This document shows, piece after piece, positions 25,924 to 35,674 of a stretch of DNA of 64,000 nucleotides. This stretch comes from Spirulina subsalsa PCC 9445. Its GTDB lineage: Bacteria; Cyanobacteriota; Cyanobacteriia; Cyanobacteriales; Spirulinaceae. The notes below the pieces were generated by a model. That model saw only the letters and a program-made list of their open reading frames with translations. It made no database searches and was not told where the DNA came from. The stretch covers positions 4,128,121 to 4,192,120 of the forward strand of contig NZ_JH980292.1 of assembly GCF_000314005.1 (NCBI RefSeq). The letters run 5' to 3'. Position 1 is the stretch's first letter. The number at the start of each line of letters is the position of its first letter. A program made the position numbers and the translations under genes.

Positions 25924-26298
25924 TTATTCTTTGGGTCGCTTGGTGCCGTATTTGGAACGACCTTGACGACGATCTTTAACCCCAGTTGCGTCTAGGGTGC
26001 CACGAATGATGTGGTAACGAACACCGGGGAGGTCTTTGACCCGTCCCCCACGAATTAAAACAACGGAGTGTTCTTGGAGGTTGTGTCCAATGCCCGGAAT
26101 GTAGGCGGTCACTTCAAAACCGGAGGTTAGACGAACCCGTGCGACTTTCCGCAGGGCGGAGTTCGGTTTTTTGGGGGTGGTGGTGTACACCCTTGTGCAA
26201 ACGCCCCGACGCTGAGGACATTCTTTGAGGGCGGGTGATTTGGTTTTCTTTTTGGCAACGGAGCGTTCACTCCGAATCAGTTGCTGAATAGTTGGCAT
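25924..26298 (-). CDS. rpsL: 30S ribosomal protein S12
   Basis: 124 residues with the decoding-centre segments [20 protein letters not shown] and [34 protein letters not shown]. The lysine after TTPK, the usual streptomycin-resistance position, is wild type. It is the first gene of the str-type cluster. Confidence 0.98.
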   Translation of the reverse strand: MPTIQQLIRSERSVAKKKTKSPALKECPQRRGVCTRVYTTTPKKPNSALRKVARVRLTSGFEVTAYIPGIGHNLQEHSVVLIRGGRVKDLPGVRYHIIRGTLDATGVKDRRQGRSKYGTKRPKE

Positions 26299-26418
26299 GA
26301 GTTAAGCTGCTGCCTGTTTACTAGCGATTTTCTCGTTGCATGACAGTCTCCCATCATATCTAAATAGGATCGGGTGTGTCAATAGTTTGGGGTTAAGTCT
26401 TGGGGGAAGGGGCAGATT

Positions 26419-26760
26419 TTAGGGGGAGGGGGAAAAGGAATGACCACAGCCGCAGGTGTTGAGGGCGTTGGGGTTGTGGAAGCGAAAACCGCCGCCCATG
26501 AGGTCTTCTGAGTAGTCGAGACGGAGGCCTTGGATGTGGCGATCGCTTTCGGCATCAACACAAATCTCAATCCCTTGGCTCTCGTAGGTTTGATCCCCGT
26601 CTTGTTGGGAGAGGGCGAAGCTGAGGTCATAGTATAAGGCGGCACAGCCCCCGGGTTTAACTTGGATGCGGAGAGCTAGCTGGGGGCTTGGGCTGGAGGG
26701 GGTTTGGGTCGCCTGTAAGCGGCGAATTTCCTTGGCGGCGCTTTCGGTTAGGGTAATCAT
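26419..26760 (-). CDS. A-type iron-sulfur cluster carrier (IscA/SufA/HesB family)
   Basis: Carries or transfers Fe-S clusters to target proteins. The three family cysteines are present: one in VKPGGCAALYYDL near residue 39 and the pair in NTCGCGHSF near the C terminus. ITLTESAAKEIRRL at the start and GGGFRFHNPNA before the CxC are also typical. A TTG two codons upstream of the ATG at 26760 is an alternative start; neither has a clear ribosome-binding site. Confidence 0.92.
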   Translation of the reverse strand: MITLTESAAKEIRRLQATQTPSSPSPQLALRIQVKPGGCAALYYDLSFALSQQDGDQTYESQGIEICVDAESDRHIQGLRLDYSEDLMGGGFRFHNPNALNTCGCGHSFSPSP

Positions 26761-26857
26761 GGGCAAAGAACAGGAGATGGGGAATCGGGGCGGGTTGGGC
26801 TAATTCAAAATGGCGGATTGACCATTAGCCCAATGGGGCGACTCCCTCTAGAGATGT

Positions 26858-27259
26858 TTAATTCCGCTTGTAGTCGTCTTGGAAGCGGATAATATCATCT
26901 TCTCCTAAGTATTCCCCATTTTGCACTTCAATAATCACCAAATTGATCACGCCGGGGTTTTCGAGACGATGGGCGGTACATTGGGGGACGTAGGTGGATT
27001 GATTGCTGGTCAAAATTTCCACTTTGTCGCCACAGGTTACTTTAGCGGTGCCGGATACAACAATCCAGTGTTCGCTGCGGTGGTGGTGCATTTGCAGGCT
27101 GAGACGATGACCGGGTTTAACTTCAATCCGTTTGATTTTGTAGCCTACGGCATCTTCTAGGACGGTGAAGGATCCCCAAGGTCGTTGGGTGGTGATGTTG
27201 TTTTGAGGGGATGAGGTGGACGTGAGAGGGAAGGTAATGGCTTCTTTGGCTTGAACCAT
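26858..27259 (-). CDS. Cupin, phosphomannose isomerase type II C-terminal-like
   Basis: 133 residues folding as one cupin. RPWGSFTVLEDAVGYKIKRIEVKPGHRLSLQMHHHRSEHWIVVSGTAKV (split over residues 26-75) carries the metal-binding HHHRSEHW motif, followed by YVPQCTAHRLENPGVINLVIIEVQNGEYLGEDDIIR. This is the C-terminal domain of bifunctional mannose-6-phosphate isomerase/GDP-mannose pyrophosphorylase occurring alone, as is usual in cyanobacteria. Reaction probably sugar-phosphate isomerisation; unproven. Confidence 0.88.
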   Translation of the reverse strand: MVQAKEAITFPLTSTSSPQNNITTQRPWGSFTVLEDAVGYKIKRIEVKPGHRLSLQMHHHRSEHWIVVSGTAKVTCGDKVEILTSNQSTYVPQCTAHRLENPGVINLVIIEVQNGEYLGEDDIIRFQDDYKRN

Positions 27260-27569
27260 GAGTATTTACTCCAAGTCGCTAAAACTATTTGGGGAATGGG
27301 GATAATGTGGCTTGCTGCGTGTAGACGGCGATCGCGGCAGGGGTTTGCTCTGTCACGACGATAACAAGGATTTCCTCCCTCTGTCATCTTTTTTAGCTTG
27401 AATTTCACAATTTACAGGAATTCTTCATTGATCCCCTCCCTTGCTTTAGCCCAACTTTACACAGATTCTCGGTTGGGATTTCTTTTTTTGTTGCGATCGC
27501 CGCTTGGGAACAGAGAAAGGGTGATCCGATTAATTTTAACGCTCCGGGTCTATGCCAGAGCGAGAAGCG
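27260..27569. other. Spacer between cupin and codA
   Basis: 310 bp without a coding frame or clear hairpin. Two GCGATCGC-type sites occur. Nothing else recognised. Confidence 0.4.
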
Positions 27570-28823
27570 TCAACCTAACCACTTCACTTGAGGCGCTGTA
27601 GTCACTGCTAATAACTTGCCTTGGGCGACCACATAAACCACCGTTGCCCGTTTACAAATGGCCTCGTAGGGACTCTCAGCATCCAAAACAATTAAATTAG
27701 CAGGTTTCCCCACTTCTACCCCATAATCTCCACCACAATTGAGCGTTTTTGCCCCATTTTTTGTCACCATATCATAACAAGCGTCAATCTCCAAACGGCC
27801 GGTCATTTGACAAATGTGAATAGCCATGCTTGCTACTTCTAACATATTTCCCATTCCCAAACTGTACCAAGGATCTTGAATACAATCATGGCCTAAACTC
27901 ACATTTAAACCCCGTTGCCAAAGCTCCTTAACCCGCGTCACTCCCCGCCGCTTAGGATAAGTGTCCGTGCGACCTTGTAGGGTAATATTAATCAAAGGAT
28001 TGGCAATAAAATTAATTTGACTGCGGTCTAAAAAGCCCATTAATTTATAAGCATAGGCGTTATTATAAGACCCGAAAGCCGTCGTATGGCTTGCCGTGAC
28101 TTTTTTTCCTAAACCCGTCCGAATGGCACAGGCTGCCACGACTTCTAAAAAACGGGATTGCTCATCGTCAATTTCATCACAATGAACGTCAATTAAACGG
28201 TCATACTTTTGAGCCAATTCAAACACCCGCTCGACAGATTTTACCCCATCTTCTCGGGTCAATTCATAGTGAGGAATTCCCCCCACCGCATCCGCCCCCA
28301 TTTCTAATGCTTGTTCTAATAAACGCTCATTCTCAGGACGACTATAAATGCCATCTTGGGGAAAAGCCACTACTTGCAGGGTCATCCAAGATTTAACCGA
28401 TTCTCGCACCTCTAGCAGGGCCTTTAACGCCCTTAAACTGGGTTCACTGACATCTACATGGCTTCGCACCCATAACACCCCTTGGCTGGCCTGTTGGCGT
28501 AGAGTTTTGAGGGCGCGTTCCTTGACATCTTCTGGGGTTAAATCTTTTTTGCGATCGCCCCAAATTTGAATCCCCTCAAACAAGGTGCCGCTTTCATTCC
28601 ACCGCGGCTCCCCAACAGTCCCGGCCGAATCCAGATGCACATGAGACTCCACAAAAGGCGCAGAGACGAACTTTCCTTGTACATCAATGGTTTCGGTGGC
28701 TTGGTGGGGCAGATGGGGCGCAATGGTGCTAATTTGTCCCCCCACAATGCCAATATTCATCAGTTGAGACTCCCCCAAGAGTCTCCCATTGCGGATTAAC
28801 AGGTCATAAAACGGCGTTTCCAT
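27570..28823 (-). CDS. codA: Cytosine deaminase
   Basis: Amidohydrolase converting cytosine to uracil in pyrimidine salvage. The sequence tracks the E. coli CodA family closely: [20 protein letters not shown] (metal ligands HxH near 61-63), [93 protein letters not shown] and [14 protein letters not shown]. The ATG at 28823 gives 417 residues and aligns with the family start. It is divergent from coaD, with the starts about 55 bp apart. Confidence 0.92.
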   Translation of the reverse strand: METPFYDLLIRNGRLLGESQLMNIGIVGGQISTIAPHLPHQATETIDVQGKFVSAPFVESHVHLDSAGTVGEPRWNESGTLFEGIQIWGDRKKDLTPEDVKERALKTLRQQASQGVLWVRSHVDVSEPSLRALKALLEVRESVKSWMTLQVVAFPQDGIYSRPENERLLEQALEMGADAVGGIPHYELTREDGVKSVERVFELAQKYDRLIDVHCDEIDDEQSRFLEVVAACAIRTGLGKKVTASHTTAFGSYNNAYAYKLMGFLDRSQINFIANPLINITLQGRTDTYPKRRGVTRVKELWQRGLNVSLGHDCIQDPWYSLGMGNMLEVASMAIHICQMTGRLEIDACYDMVTKNGAKTLNCGGDYGVEVGKPANLIVLDAESPYEAICKRATVVYVVAQGKLLAVTTAPQVKWLG

Positions 28824-28877
28824 ATTAATTATTCCGTGAGAAAGCGGGCGGCTCCCCCTCAACCGAGGGGCGGTAGA

Positions 28878-29450
28878 ATGATCAAAGTACGCGATTTACC
28901 CGAGAATAGCCCTGTGAGAGCCATTTATCCCGGTAGCTTTGACCCCATTACCCTAGGACACCTTGATATTATCGAACGTGGATCAAAATTATTTGATGCC
29001 GTCGTGGTGGCCGTCCTGTGTAATCCTAGCAAAAAGCCCCTTTTCCCCGTCAGTCAACGCATGGAGCAGATTCGGATCTGTACCCAACACATCCCCAACA
29101 TTGAGATCGACAGTTTTGATGGCTTAACGGTAGAATATGCGCGACTCCAGGGGGCGACGGCGCTATTGCGAGGCTTAAGGGTGTTATCAGACTTTGAGAA
29201 AGAACTCCAGATGGCGCATACTAATAAAACCCTTATGGACGAAATCGAAACCGTGTTTCTGGCGACATCGAACCAGTATAGTTTTTTAAGTAGTAGTGTG
29301 GTGAAGGAAGTTGCTCAGTTTGGCGGCGCGATTGATCACCTCGTCCCCGAGAATGTTGCTCATAATATCTACCAATGCTACAACAAGACCCCCCCCGGAG
29401 CAGTGTCGAGTACGATGAGTTCATTGACTACAACGAACCGGAAACTGTGA
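28878..29450 (+). CDS. coaD: Phosphopantetheine adenylyltransferase
   Basis: Transfers AMP to 4'-phosphopantetheine in coenzyme A synthesis. Key elements are [18 protein letters not shown] with the (T/H)xGH nucleotide-binding motif, [27 protein letters not shown] and the [18 protein letters not shown] segment. The C-terminal tail extends about 25 residues beyond the usual end. The ATG at 28878 is preceded by GAGGGGCGG. The last 76 bp overlap the next gene in another frame. Confidence 0.95.
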   Translation: MIKVRDLPENSPVRAIYPGSFDPITLGHLDIIERGSKLFDAVVVAVLCNPSKKPLFPVSQRMEQIRICTQHIPNIEIDSFDGLTVEYARLQGATALLRGLRVLSDFEKELQMAHTNKTLMDEIETVFLATSNQYSFLSSSVVKEVAQFGGAIDHLVPENVAHNIYQCYNKTPPGAVSSTMSSLTTTNRKL

Positions 29451-30046
29451 ATTCTGATCAAGGTGTTGAATTTGACGTACAGGCGGAGTTAAACCGTTTA
29501 GAGGAGTTAATCCTCGACAATCCCCGCATTCCCTTCACCCGGAAAACCGTGGTGGATGAGGAACAGTTGTTAGATCAACTGGACTTAATCCGGATGAATC
29601 TCCCCCGCGCTTTCGAGGAAGCGGTAGAAGTTCTCCGTCAAAAGGAGGAAATTCTACTGCAAGCGGAGGAATACGCTCAAGATATTATTGAGTCGGCTCA
29701 AATGAGAGCCGCTCAACTCTTGGATGAAATGGGGATCATCCGTCAAGCGGAAATGGAGGCGACCCAAATTCGCCAACAGGTGGCTCAAGAATGTGAGGAG
29801 TTGCAACGTCAGACTCTAGGGGAAATCGAACAGATGCGGATGCAGGCGATGCAGGAGTTGGAGCAAATGCGTCAGGTGGTGATTGATGAGTGTGAGGATA
29901 TTCAAGATGGGGCGGATGATTATGCCGATGCGGTACTGACTCGCATTGAACAACAATTAACGGATATGTTGCGGGTGATTCGCAATGGTCGTCACCAACT
30001 CCGTGGTGAACCCCAGGGTAATTCTTCCGAAGAGTCCAATAGTTAA
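29375..30046 (+). CDS. Coiled-coil protein, DivIVA/ATP-synthase b-like
   Basis: 223 residues dominated by a long Glu/Gln/Met-rich coiled coil from about residue 60 to 200 ([22 protein letters not shown], then repeated [25 protein letters not shown]). No membrane segment. Similar genes follow coaD in other cyanobacteria. The DivIVA likeness is from the heptad pattern alone. The start at 29375 lies inside coaD; a later start is possible but would remove the acidic N-terminal region. Confidence 0.65.
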   Translation: MLQQDPPRSSVEYDEFIDYNEPETVNSDQGVEFDVQAELNRLEELILDNPRIPFTRKTVVDEEQLLDQLDLIRMNLPRAFEEAVEVLRQKEEILLQAEEYAQDIIESAQMRAAQLLDEMGIIRQAEMEATQIRQQVAQECEELQRQTLGEIEQMRMQAMQELEQMRQVVIDECEDIQDGADDYADAVLTRIEQQLTDMLRVIRNGRHQLRGEPQGNSSEESNS

Positions 30047-30073
30047 GTTTATCAATAAGGTGAAGGGGTCAAG

Positions 30074-30829
30074 ATGGCAATTCAGGAGGAAACTTATCGC
30101 TCAAAACTGGGGGCTAATCCGGATTTAACAGAACATCAATTGGATCTGGGGCAATATGTGGCGGTGTCTGATGTGGTGGCGGTTTTGTCGGAGTTGGCGC
30201 GTCATCCCTCCCAGTTGGAGGCGTTACCGTCGAAGGAGGCGCGGGGCAATCGTTCTCGCTCTCCTCAGTTGCTATCTTTGGAGGAACGACAACGGGGCAT
30301 CCGACCCAATGCGCCCCACATTCCCACAGCCATGCGGGAAGCGCCGCCTTTGGGGGAGAAGACGGTGGATGAGTTGTCCCAAGAGTTATGGGAGTTAAAG
30401 TTAGTTTCTCTGTCCGATGCGGATTATTATGGCCGACAATTGACGAAGTTAAAAAATCGGCTGTGGTGGTTGACGGGGTTGTTGGTGGGTGCGATCGCCT
30501 CTTTAAGTGGGGGTTTAGCTTGGACGGCAGTTCATCTCAGACAAGCCGAGCATCAAATAACATTCTATGAGAGTGAGTTAACCACCCAACGACTCCGCAT
30601 TGAACAGATTGAGGGAGCGCGTTTGGGGGAAATTGAACAGGTGATGCGATCGCTCCAAACTCAAATCCCCGAAAATCTCGGCGAAGATTTAACCAATAAT
30701 ACTCAAGACATTGCCGCCCTCAAAACCCAGTTACAACAACTCGAATCCAAGTTAGCCGCCCAAGATAAGGCACTGTCTGTCTTAATTGGTACGTTACAGG
30801 GGATGATTAATTCTCCGGGGAATAGGTAA
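30074..30829 (+). CDS. Single-pass membrane protein with coiled coil
   Basis: 251 residues. A soluble N-terminal part of about 130 residues is followed by one transmembrane helix (LWWLTGLLVGAIASLSGGLAWTA, about 134-156) and a C-terminal coiled coil (QRLRIEQIEGARLGEIEQVM, LKTQLQQLESKLAAQDKALS). It starts 27 bp after the preceding coiled-coil gene and is probably in the same operon with coaD. A role in the cell envelope or division is only a guess. The 3' end abuts a heptamer array. Confidence 0.6.
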   Translation: MAIQEETYRSKLGANPDLTEHQLDLGQYVAVSDVVAVLSELARHPSQLEALPSKEARGNRSRSPQLLSLEERQRGIRPNAPHIPTAMREAPPLGEKTVDELSQELWELKLVSLSDADYYGRQLTKLKNRLWWLTGLLVGAIASLSGGLAWTAVHLRQAEHQITFYESELTTQRLRIEQIEGARLGEIEQVMRSLQTQIPENLGEDLTNNTQDIAALKTQLQQLESKLAAQDKALSVLIGTLQGMINSPGNR

Positions 30830-31010
30830 TAGGGAACAGGGAACAGGGAACAGGGAACGGGGAATCGGGAATCGGGAATCGGGAATCGGGAATCGGGAGT
30901 CGGGAGTCGGGAGTCGGGAGTCGGGAGTCGGGAGTCGGGAGTCGGGAGTCGGGAATAGTTAATAATTATCAACTCCCCCTCTCCCCTGCTCCCCTGCTCC
31001 CCTGCTCCCC
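30830..31010. repeat. GGGAATC/GGGAGTC heptamer array
   Basis: After GGGAACA units come about 14 tandem heptamers (30860-30957), first five GGGAATC and then nine GGGAGTC. The block TTAATAATTATCAACTCCCC and CCCCTGCT repeats follow. This is the longest pure array in the window. No gene. Confidence 0.9.
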
Positions 31011-31085
31011 ACAACAGGACAAATTAAGGCGGGATGCGCTAAGATTTTGATTTGCGTAGAGAGGCGATGCACTAGGGGAAAAATC

Positions 31086-32066
31086 ATGAGCAACGGGAGT
31101 CACGGGTTACAGTTTAGGCAAGGAGTTCCTCAATCTTTAACCATTGCGGTAATCGGAGATATTCATGAGCAGTGGGAAATGGAGGATAATGAGGCTCTAG
31201 AGCATTTGGGGGTCGATTTGGCGTTGTTTGTGGGGGATTTTGGCAATGAATCCCTCCCGGTGGTGCGTCGTATTGCTCAATTGGGGATTCCCTATGCCGC
31301 GATTCTGGGGAATCATGATGCGTGGTATACGGCATCAGAATGGGGTCGCAAGAAGTCTCCCTATGATCATCGTCTTGAAGACCGGGTGCAAGCGCAATTA
31401 GACCTACTAGGGGAGGCTCATGTAGGCTTTGGGAAACGGGATTTTCCTCAGTTGGGGGTGTCGGTGGTGGGGAGTCGTCCCTTTAGTTGGGGGGGGCAGG
31501 ATTGGAAAAATGACCGTTTTTATCGGGAACGCTACGGGATTGAGAATTTTCACCAGTCGGCTCAGTGTATCATGGCGGCAGCACAGGGGACGGCTTGCGA
31601 GACGGTGATTTTTTTGGGACATAATGGGCCTTTGGGTTTAGGCGATCGCGCTGAGGATATTTGTGGACGGGATTGGCAACCGTTGGGCGGGGATTTCGGC
31701 GATCCTGATTTTGCGGAGGCGATCGCCCATACTCAAACCAGCGGCAAAAATGTTCCCCTCATCACCTTCGGTCATATGCACCACAATCTACGCCACACGA
31801 AAGCCCGCCTACGCACCCCCATTAAAGAACGCCATCATACCGTTTATCTCAATGCCGCCTCAGTTCCCCGCATTCGCACCCGCACCGCCCTATTTAACCC
31901 CGCCCAAAGTAGCCGTCTGAGCAATTTTTCCCTTGTGAGATTAGAACAGCAAAAAGTCCGTCAAGTGTCTTTAATTTGGGCAGACTGTGAGGGAAATATT
32001 GATGAACAAATCCCCCTCTATGAAGCTCCTTCTCTAGCAGATATTAAGGCCTCTTCGATGAGTTAG
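31086..32066 (+). CDS. Metallophosphoesterase, TIGR04168-like
   Basis: 326 residues of the calcineurin-like phosphoesterase fold: VIGDIHEQWE near residues 23-32, LFVGDFGNE, AAILGNHDAWY, VIFLGHNGPLG and ITFGHMHHNLRH supply the dimetal ligands. The overall sequence matches a group seen almost only in cyanobacteria and plants. The substrate is unknown. The ATG at 31086 is preceded by AGGGG; an upstream in-frame start at 31047 has no site. Confidence 0.88.
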   Translation: MSNGSHGLQFRQGVPQSLTIAVIGDIHEQWEMEDNEALEHLGVDLALFVGDFGNESLPVVRRIAQLGIPYAAILGNHDAWYTASEWGRKKSPYDHRLEDRVQAQLDLLGEAHVGFGKRDFPQLGVSVVGSRPFSWGGQDWKNDRFYRERYGIENFHQSAQCIMAAAQGTACETVIFLGHNGPLGLGDRAEDICGRDWQPLGGDFGDPDFAEAIAHTQTSGKNVPLITFGHMHHNLRHTKARLRTPIKERHHTVYLNAASVPRIRTRTALFNPAQSSRLSNFSLVRLEQQKVRQVSLIWADCEGNIDEQIPLYEAPSLADIKASSMS

Positions 32067-32353
32067 GGTTAGCTGAATCAGTCCGAGAGTTGGGGGGAGG
32101 GGGAGAGGGGGAGAGAGGGAGAGAGGGAGAGAGGGAGAGAGGGAGACGAGGAATTAAGACCTATTACCTAGGGTCTGCTGAATAACACGCCTATGCTAGG
32201 CTCAACAAGGGAACAGGGAACTCTTAACAGGGAACAGATCATCTAAAACTGGCACGATTGCCTATTCCCGACTCCCGACTCCCGACTCCCGACTCCCGAC
32301 TCCCGACTCCCGACTCCCGATTCCCCATTCCCGACTCCCGACTCCCGACTCCC
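32067..32353. repeat. Octamer array, MITE-like left end and heptamer array
   Basis: Three pieces lie in order: about five GAGAGGGA octamers (32108-32146); AGGGTCTGCTGAATAA at 32170-32185, the left end of the miniature element family; and about a dozen GACTCCC heptamers (32264-32353). The array runs up to the stop of the PPK2 gene. No gene. Confidence 0.85.
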
Positions 32354-32362
32354 TAAATCTTC

Positions 32363-33244
32363 TCAATCTTGCTCTTGTTCCAACATCTTTTGAGCATGAG
32401 CAATGTGTTTTTTATGTTCCTCCGTCACCACAGGATAATGTAAACCTAAACGGTCTAGGTAATTATAAATAATTTGACCCACCGTAAGGCGAGAAAACCA
32501 TTTATGATCCGCCGGGATAATATGCCAAGGCGCAAATTCCGTGCTGGTGTAGTTAAATACCTCCTCGTAAGCATAAATATAAGAATCCCAATACGCTCGT
32601 TCCTTTACATCATTTTCCGAAAACTTCCAGTTCTTATCCTTCCGCTCAATCCGTCGAAAAAACCGCCGTTTTTGTTCTTCTTTCGACACATACAAAAAGA
32701 ACTTAATCACCACAATTCCATTTTCAACTAAATACTGTTCAAAATTATTAATCTGTCGAAAACGCCGCTCCCAAATGCCATCACCCTTGGCAAGAGGGGG
32801 TAATTTCTGCTTGTCGATTAACTCAGGATGAACCCGAGTCACTAACACATCTTCGTAGTAAGAACGGTTAAAAATACCAATGCGTCCCCGTTCCGGCAAA
32901 GCTTTAAAATAACGCCACAAATAATCATGATCTAACTCTTCCGCCGACGGTTGTTTAAAACTAAACACCTGAAAGCCTTGGGGATTAATCCCAGACATGA
33001 CGTGCTTAATTGTGCTGTCCTTCCCGGCCGCGTCCAGCGCTTGGAATAAAATCAAAACCCCATAGGTATCTTGGGCGTAGAGTCTGCCCTGTAAGTCCGA
33101 AAGCTTCTCGACAATTTGCGCCAGTAATGCTCTCCCTTCTCGTTTTTTCAGGCCGCTTGGAGTAAAATCCGTTTGATAGTCTTTCGTGAGGGAGACGGTG
33201 CTGTTAGGGGGAACGATAAAGGAGGGAATTTGTGTTTTTTTCAT
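32363..33244 (-). CDS. ppk2: Polyphosphate kinase 2 family protein
   Basis: Transfers phosphate between polyphosphate and nucleotides. The 293-residue protein carries a Walker-A-like ALDAAGKDSTIKHVMSGI at about 69-86, then VFSFKQPSAEELDHDYLWRY, GRIGIFNRSYYEDVLVTRVHPE with the Walker B/lid region, and RFFRRIERKDKNWKFSENDVKERAYWDSY. It is a single-domain PPK2. Whether it prefers AMP or ADP cannot be read from the sequence. Confidence 0.92.
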   Translation of the reverse strand: MKKTQIPSFIVPPNSTVSLTKDYQTDFTPSGLKKREGRALLAQIVEKLSDLQGRLYAQDTYGVLILFQALDAAGKDSTIKHVMSGINPQGFQVFSFKQPSAEELDHDYLWRYFKALPERGRIGIFNRSYYEDVLVTRVHPELIDKQKLPPLAKGDGIWERRFRQINNFEQYLVENGIVVIKFFLYVSKEEQKRRFFRRIERKDKNWKFSENDVKERAYWDSYIYAYEEVFNYTSTEFAPWHIIPADHKWFSRLTVGQIIYNYLDRLGLHYPVVTEEHKKHIAHAQKMLEQEQD

Positions 33245-33293
33245 CGTTTAATATGAAATACTAAGGGCAAATCTGATTACAAAAAGGGGTTCT

Positions 33294-35255
33294 ATGCAAA
33301 GTCTTTGGACGGCCGAAGAAGCGGCACAATATCAAACGGATTTAGCCTTACGGGTTTATACTTCTCAACTGTTGGGACGAGAGCCATCCTTAGTGCTGCA
33401 TGGGGGGGGCAATACTTCCGTTAAGGTGCGGGAGCAAAACCTACTGGGGGAAGAAGAGGACATTCTCTATGTTAAAGGGAGTGGGTGGGATTTGGCGACC
33501 ATCCAAGAGGCGGGTTTTGCTCCGGTGCGGATGCCCCACTTGCTCAAATTAGCGCAATTAGAGCAGCTTTCTGACCCTCAGATGGTGAATGAGCTAAAAA
33601 CCCAAATGACCCGGGCAACGGCTCCCTCGCCCTCGGTGGAGACGATTCTTCATGCTATCCTCCCCTACAAGTATGTGGATCATACCCATGCGGACGCGGT
33701 GATCACGGTCACGAATACGGCTACAGGTTTAGAACGGGTGCAGGAAATTTATGGCGATCGCGTTGTTATTATCCCCTATGTGATGCCGGGGTTTGATCTC
33801 GCCCGGGAATGTGCGCGCCGCTTCAAAGCCCAGGCCGGCCCCCAAACTATCGGTATGGTACTAATGAATCATGGAATTTTCTCCTTTGGGGAAACCGCCC
33901 AAGAATCCTACGAACGGATGATTGAGTTAGTCAGTTGGGCAGAGGATTATATTACCCGACAAGGGGGAACCCTCCCCCCCGTGACTCAAGAGGTGCCAGA
34001 AACCTCTCTCGCGGCCGATTTAGCCACCTGTCGTCAGCAACTCTCCCAAGCGGCTGGCTTTCCCGTGATTCTCTCCACCACCCGCACGGCGAAAACCCTG
34101 CACTTTGCCCAACGGGAGGATATTGGGGACATTTCCCAACAGGGTCCAGCCACTCCAGATCATGTGATTCGCACCAAACGTTTACCCCTCGTGGGGCGAG
34201 ATATTGCCGCTTACGCGGCCGCCTATGAGGGCTATTTTCGCGCCCACGCCAGCGCCGAGTTGAAAATGTTAGATCCCATTCCCCGGGTGATTTTAGACTC
34301 AGAATGGGGCCTCTGTACCGTGGGAAAAACGATTAAAGAGGCGGCCATTGTGGCAGATATTTATGACCACACGATGGACATAATCGCCGCGTCCACCCAG
34401 TTGGGGGGCTATCAGGCACTCCCGGCGAAAGATATTTTTGCGGTGGAATATTGGGACTTAGAACAGGCGAAACTCCGTAAGGGCGGCAATCCTCCCCCCT
34501 TTACTGGGGAGGTGGCCTGGGTGACGGGGGCGGCTTCTGGGATTGGGAAAGCTTGCGTGGAATCCCTGTTAAAACGGGGGGCGGCCGTAGTTGGCTTGGA
34601 TCTGAATCCGGCCATTGAGTCTCTTTGGGAACGTCCGGATTTTTGCGGGGTGGCCTGTGATGTGACGGATTTGGATCAGGTGATGCAGGCCGTAGAACGG
34701 GGAGTCCGGCGCTTCGGGGGGATGGATATGTTGGTGCTGAATGCGGGGATTTTTCCGGGGGGATGTGCGATCGCCAATCTCAGCGATAGTGAATGGCGCA
34801 AAGTCCTGTCCGTTAACCTCGATGCCAATTTAGCCCTGATGCGGGAAGCGCACCCCTACCTCAAACTCGCTCCCCAAGGTGGTCGAGTGGTGGTTATTGG
34901 CTCCAAAAATGTCCCCGCCCCCGGCCCCGGTGCGGCCGCCTATTCCGCCTCGAAAGCGGCCTTAAATCAACTGATGCGCGTGGCCGCCTTGGAGTGGGGG
35001 AAAGACAACATCCGCATTAATTCCGTCCATCCCAACGGAGTTTTTGATACCCAAATCTGGACAGAGGAAGTGTTAGCCAATCGAGCGCAACATTACGGTT
35101 TAACGGTAGAAGCCTATAAAACCAATAATGTTTTAGGGGTGGAAGTCACCAGCCATTCCGTGGCTGAAGTCGTGGCCGAACTGTGCGGCGATTTATTCGC
35201 TAAAACCACGGCCGCCCAGATCCCCATTGATGGGGGCAATGAGCGAGTAATTTAG
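33294..35255 (+). CDS. Bifunctional aldolase / short-chain dehydrogenase (RhaD-like)
   Basis: 653 residues in two domains. Residues 1-400 are a class II aldolase/adducin domain (LVLHGGGNTSVKV, VKGSGWDLATIQEAGFAPVRM, the zinc-binding DHTHADAVI, and LMNHGIFSFG). Residues 415-650 are a short-chain dehydrogenase (VTGAASGIGKACVESL for NAD binding, LNAGIFPGG, SVNLD, YSASKAALNQL with the catalytic Tyr and Lys). The fusion matches the family annotated as rhamnulose-1-phosphate aldolase/lactaldehyde dehydrogenase. No other rhamnose genes are near, so the physiological substrate is open. Confidence 0.92.
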   Translation: MQSLWTAEEAAQYQTDLALRVYTSQLLGREPSLVLHGGGNTSVKVREQNLLGEEEDILYVKGSGWDLATIQEAGFAPVRMPHLLKLAQLEQLSDPQMVNELKTQMTRATAPSPSVETILHAILPYKYVDHTHADAVITVTNTATGLERVQEIYGDRVVIIPYVMPGFDLARECARRFKAQAGPQTIGMVLMNHGIFSFGETAQESYERMIELVSWAEDYITRQGGTLPPVTQEVPETSLAADLATCRQQLSQAAGFPVILSTTRTAKTLHFAQREDIGDISQQGPATPDHVIRTKRLPLVGRDIAAYAAAYEGYFRAHASAELKMLDPIPRVILDSEWGLCTVGKTIKEAAIVADIYDHTMDIIAASTQLGGYQALPAKDIFAVEYWDLEQAKLRKGGNPPPFTGEVAWVTGAASGIGKACVESLLKRGAAVVGLDLNPAIESLWERPDFCGVACDVTDLDQVMQAVERGVRRFGGMDMLVLNAGIFPGGCAIANLSDSEWRKVLSVNLDANLALMREAHPYLKLAPQGGRVVVIGSKNVPAPGPGAAAYSASKAALNQLMRVAALEWGKDNIRINSVHPNGVFDTQIWTEEVLANRAQHYGLTVEAYKTNNVLGVEVTSHSVAEVVAELCGDLFAKTTAAQIPIDGGNERVI

Positions 35256-35391
35256 GGTCTGCTGAATAACTCTGCTGGTGGGGCTAGGGAACGGGGAACA
35301 GGGAACAGGGAATAGGGGGAGAGGGGGAGCAGGGGAATAGCCAAACCGACTCCCGATTCCCCAACTCTCGGACTTATTCAGCAAGCCCTAA
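35252..35391. mobile_element. Complete miniature inverted-repeat element
   Basis: Left end TTAGGGTCTGCTGAATAA (35252-35269) and right end TTATTCAGCAAGCCCTAA (35374-35391) are near-perfect inverted repeats bounding 140 bp of GGGAACA, GGGGAGCA and GACTCCC sequence. It has no coding capacity, so it would be a MITE mobilised in trans. Related copies lie at 17563, 32170, 56707 and 62505. Confidence 0.75.
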
Positions 35392-35566
35392 TTTAGCTCA
35401 TCGTCGGGAAGCCCCGCACTGTACGTTCGCGTTCACTTCGTGACGCTTCGCGAACGGGGATGTCCCTAAAAAGACATCTAGAGCCTCCCATAGAAACAGG
35501 AAAGCCTCATAGTAATATGGGGAAGCCCGCACCGTACCCCTAGGGTCGGTGTCGGGAGGATGTCAC
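35392..35566. ncRNA. Remnants of IS605/OMEGA-type end RNAs
   Basis: Bases 35392-35413 are identical (22 of 22) to the complement of 12244-12265 inside the structured RNA candidate. They are followed by GCACTGTACG and a CGTTCGCG/CGCGAACG hairpin. A second unit (35519-35566) reads GAAGCCCGCACCGTAC, loop, GGTCGGTGTCGGG and ends GGAGGATGTCAC, the characteristic right end of many TnpB elements. No tnpB gene is attached. I read these as leftover ends. The rest of the spacer to 35675 is CCCCCTTCCAAAGGGGGG-type repeat. Confidence 0.5.
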
Positions 35567-35674
35567 GCTTGCAAGGGTCTATTGTTCCCCCCTTCCAAAG
35601 GGGGGCTAGGGGGGATAAGTCCCTTGAATGGGGGGCTAGGGACTCAAGATCAACACTCCATTCTCCCAAATCCC

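Noticed and set aside
30860-30957. Heptamer array as a CRISPR
   Set aside because: Units are 7 bp in direct contact with no spacers and no cas genes are nearby.
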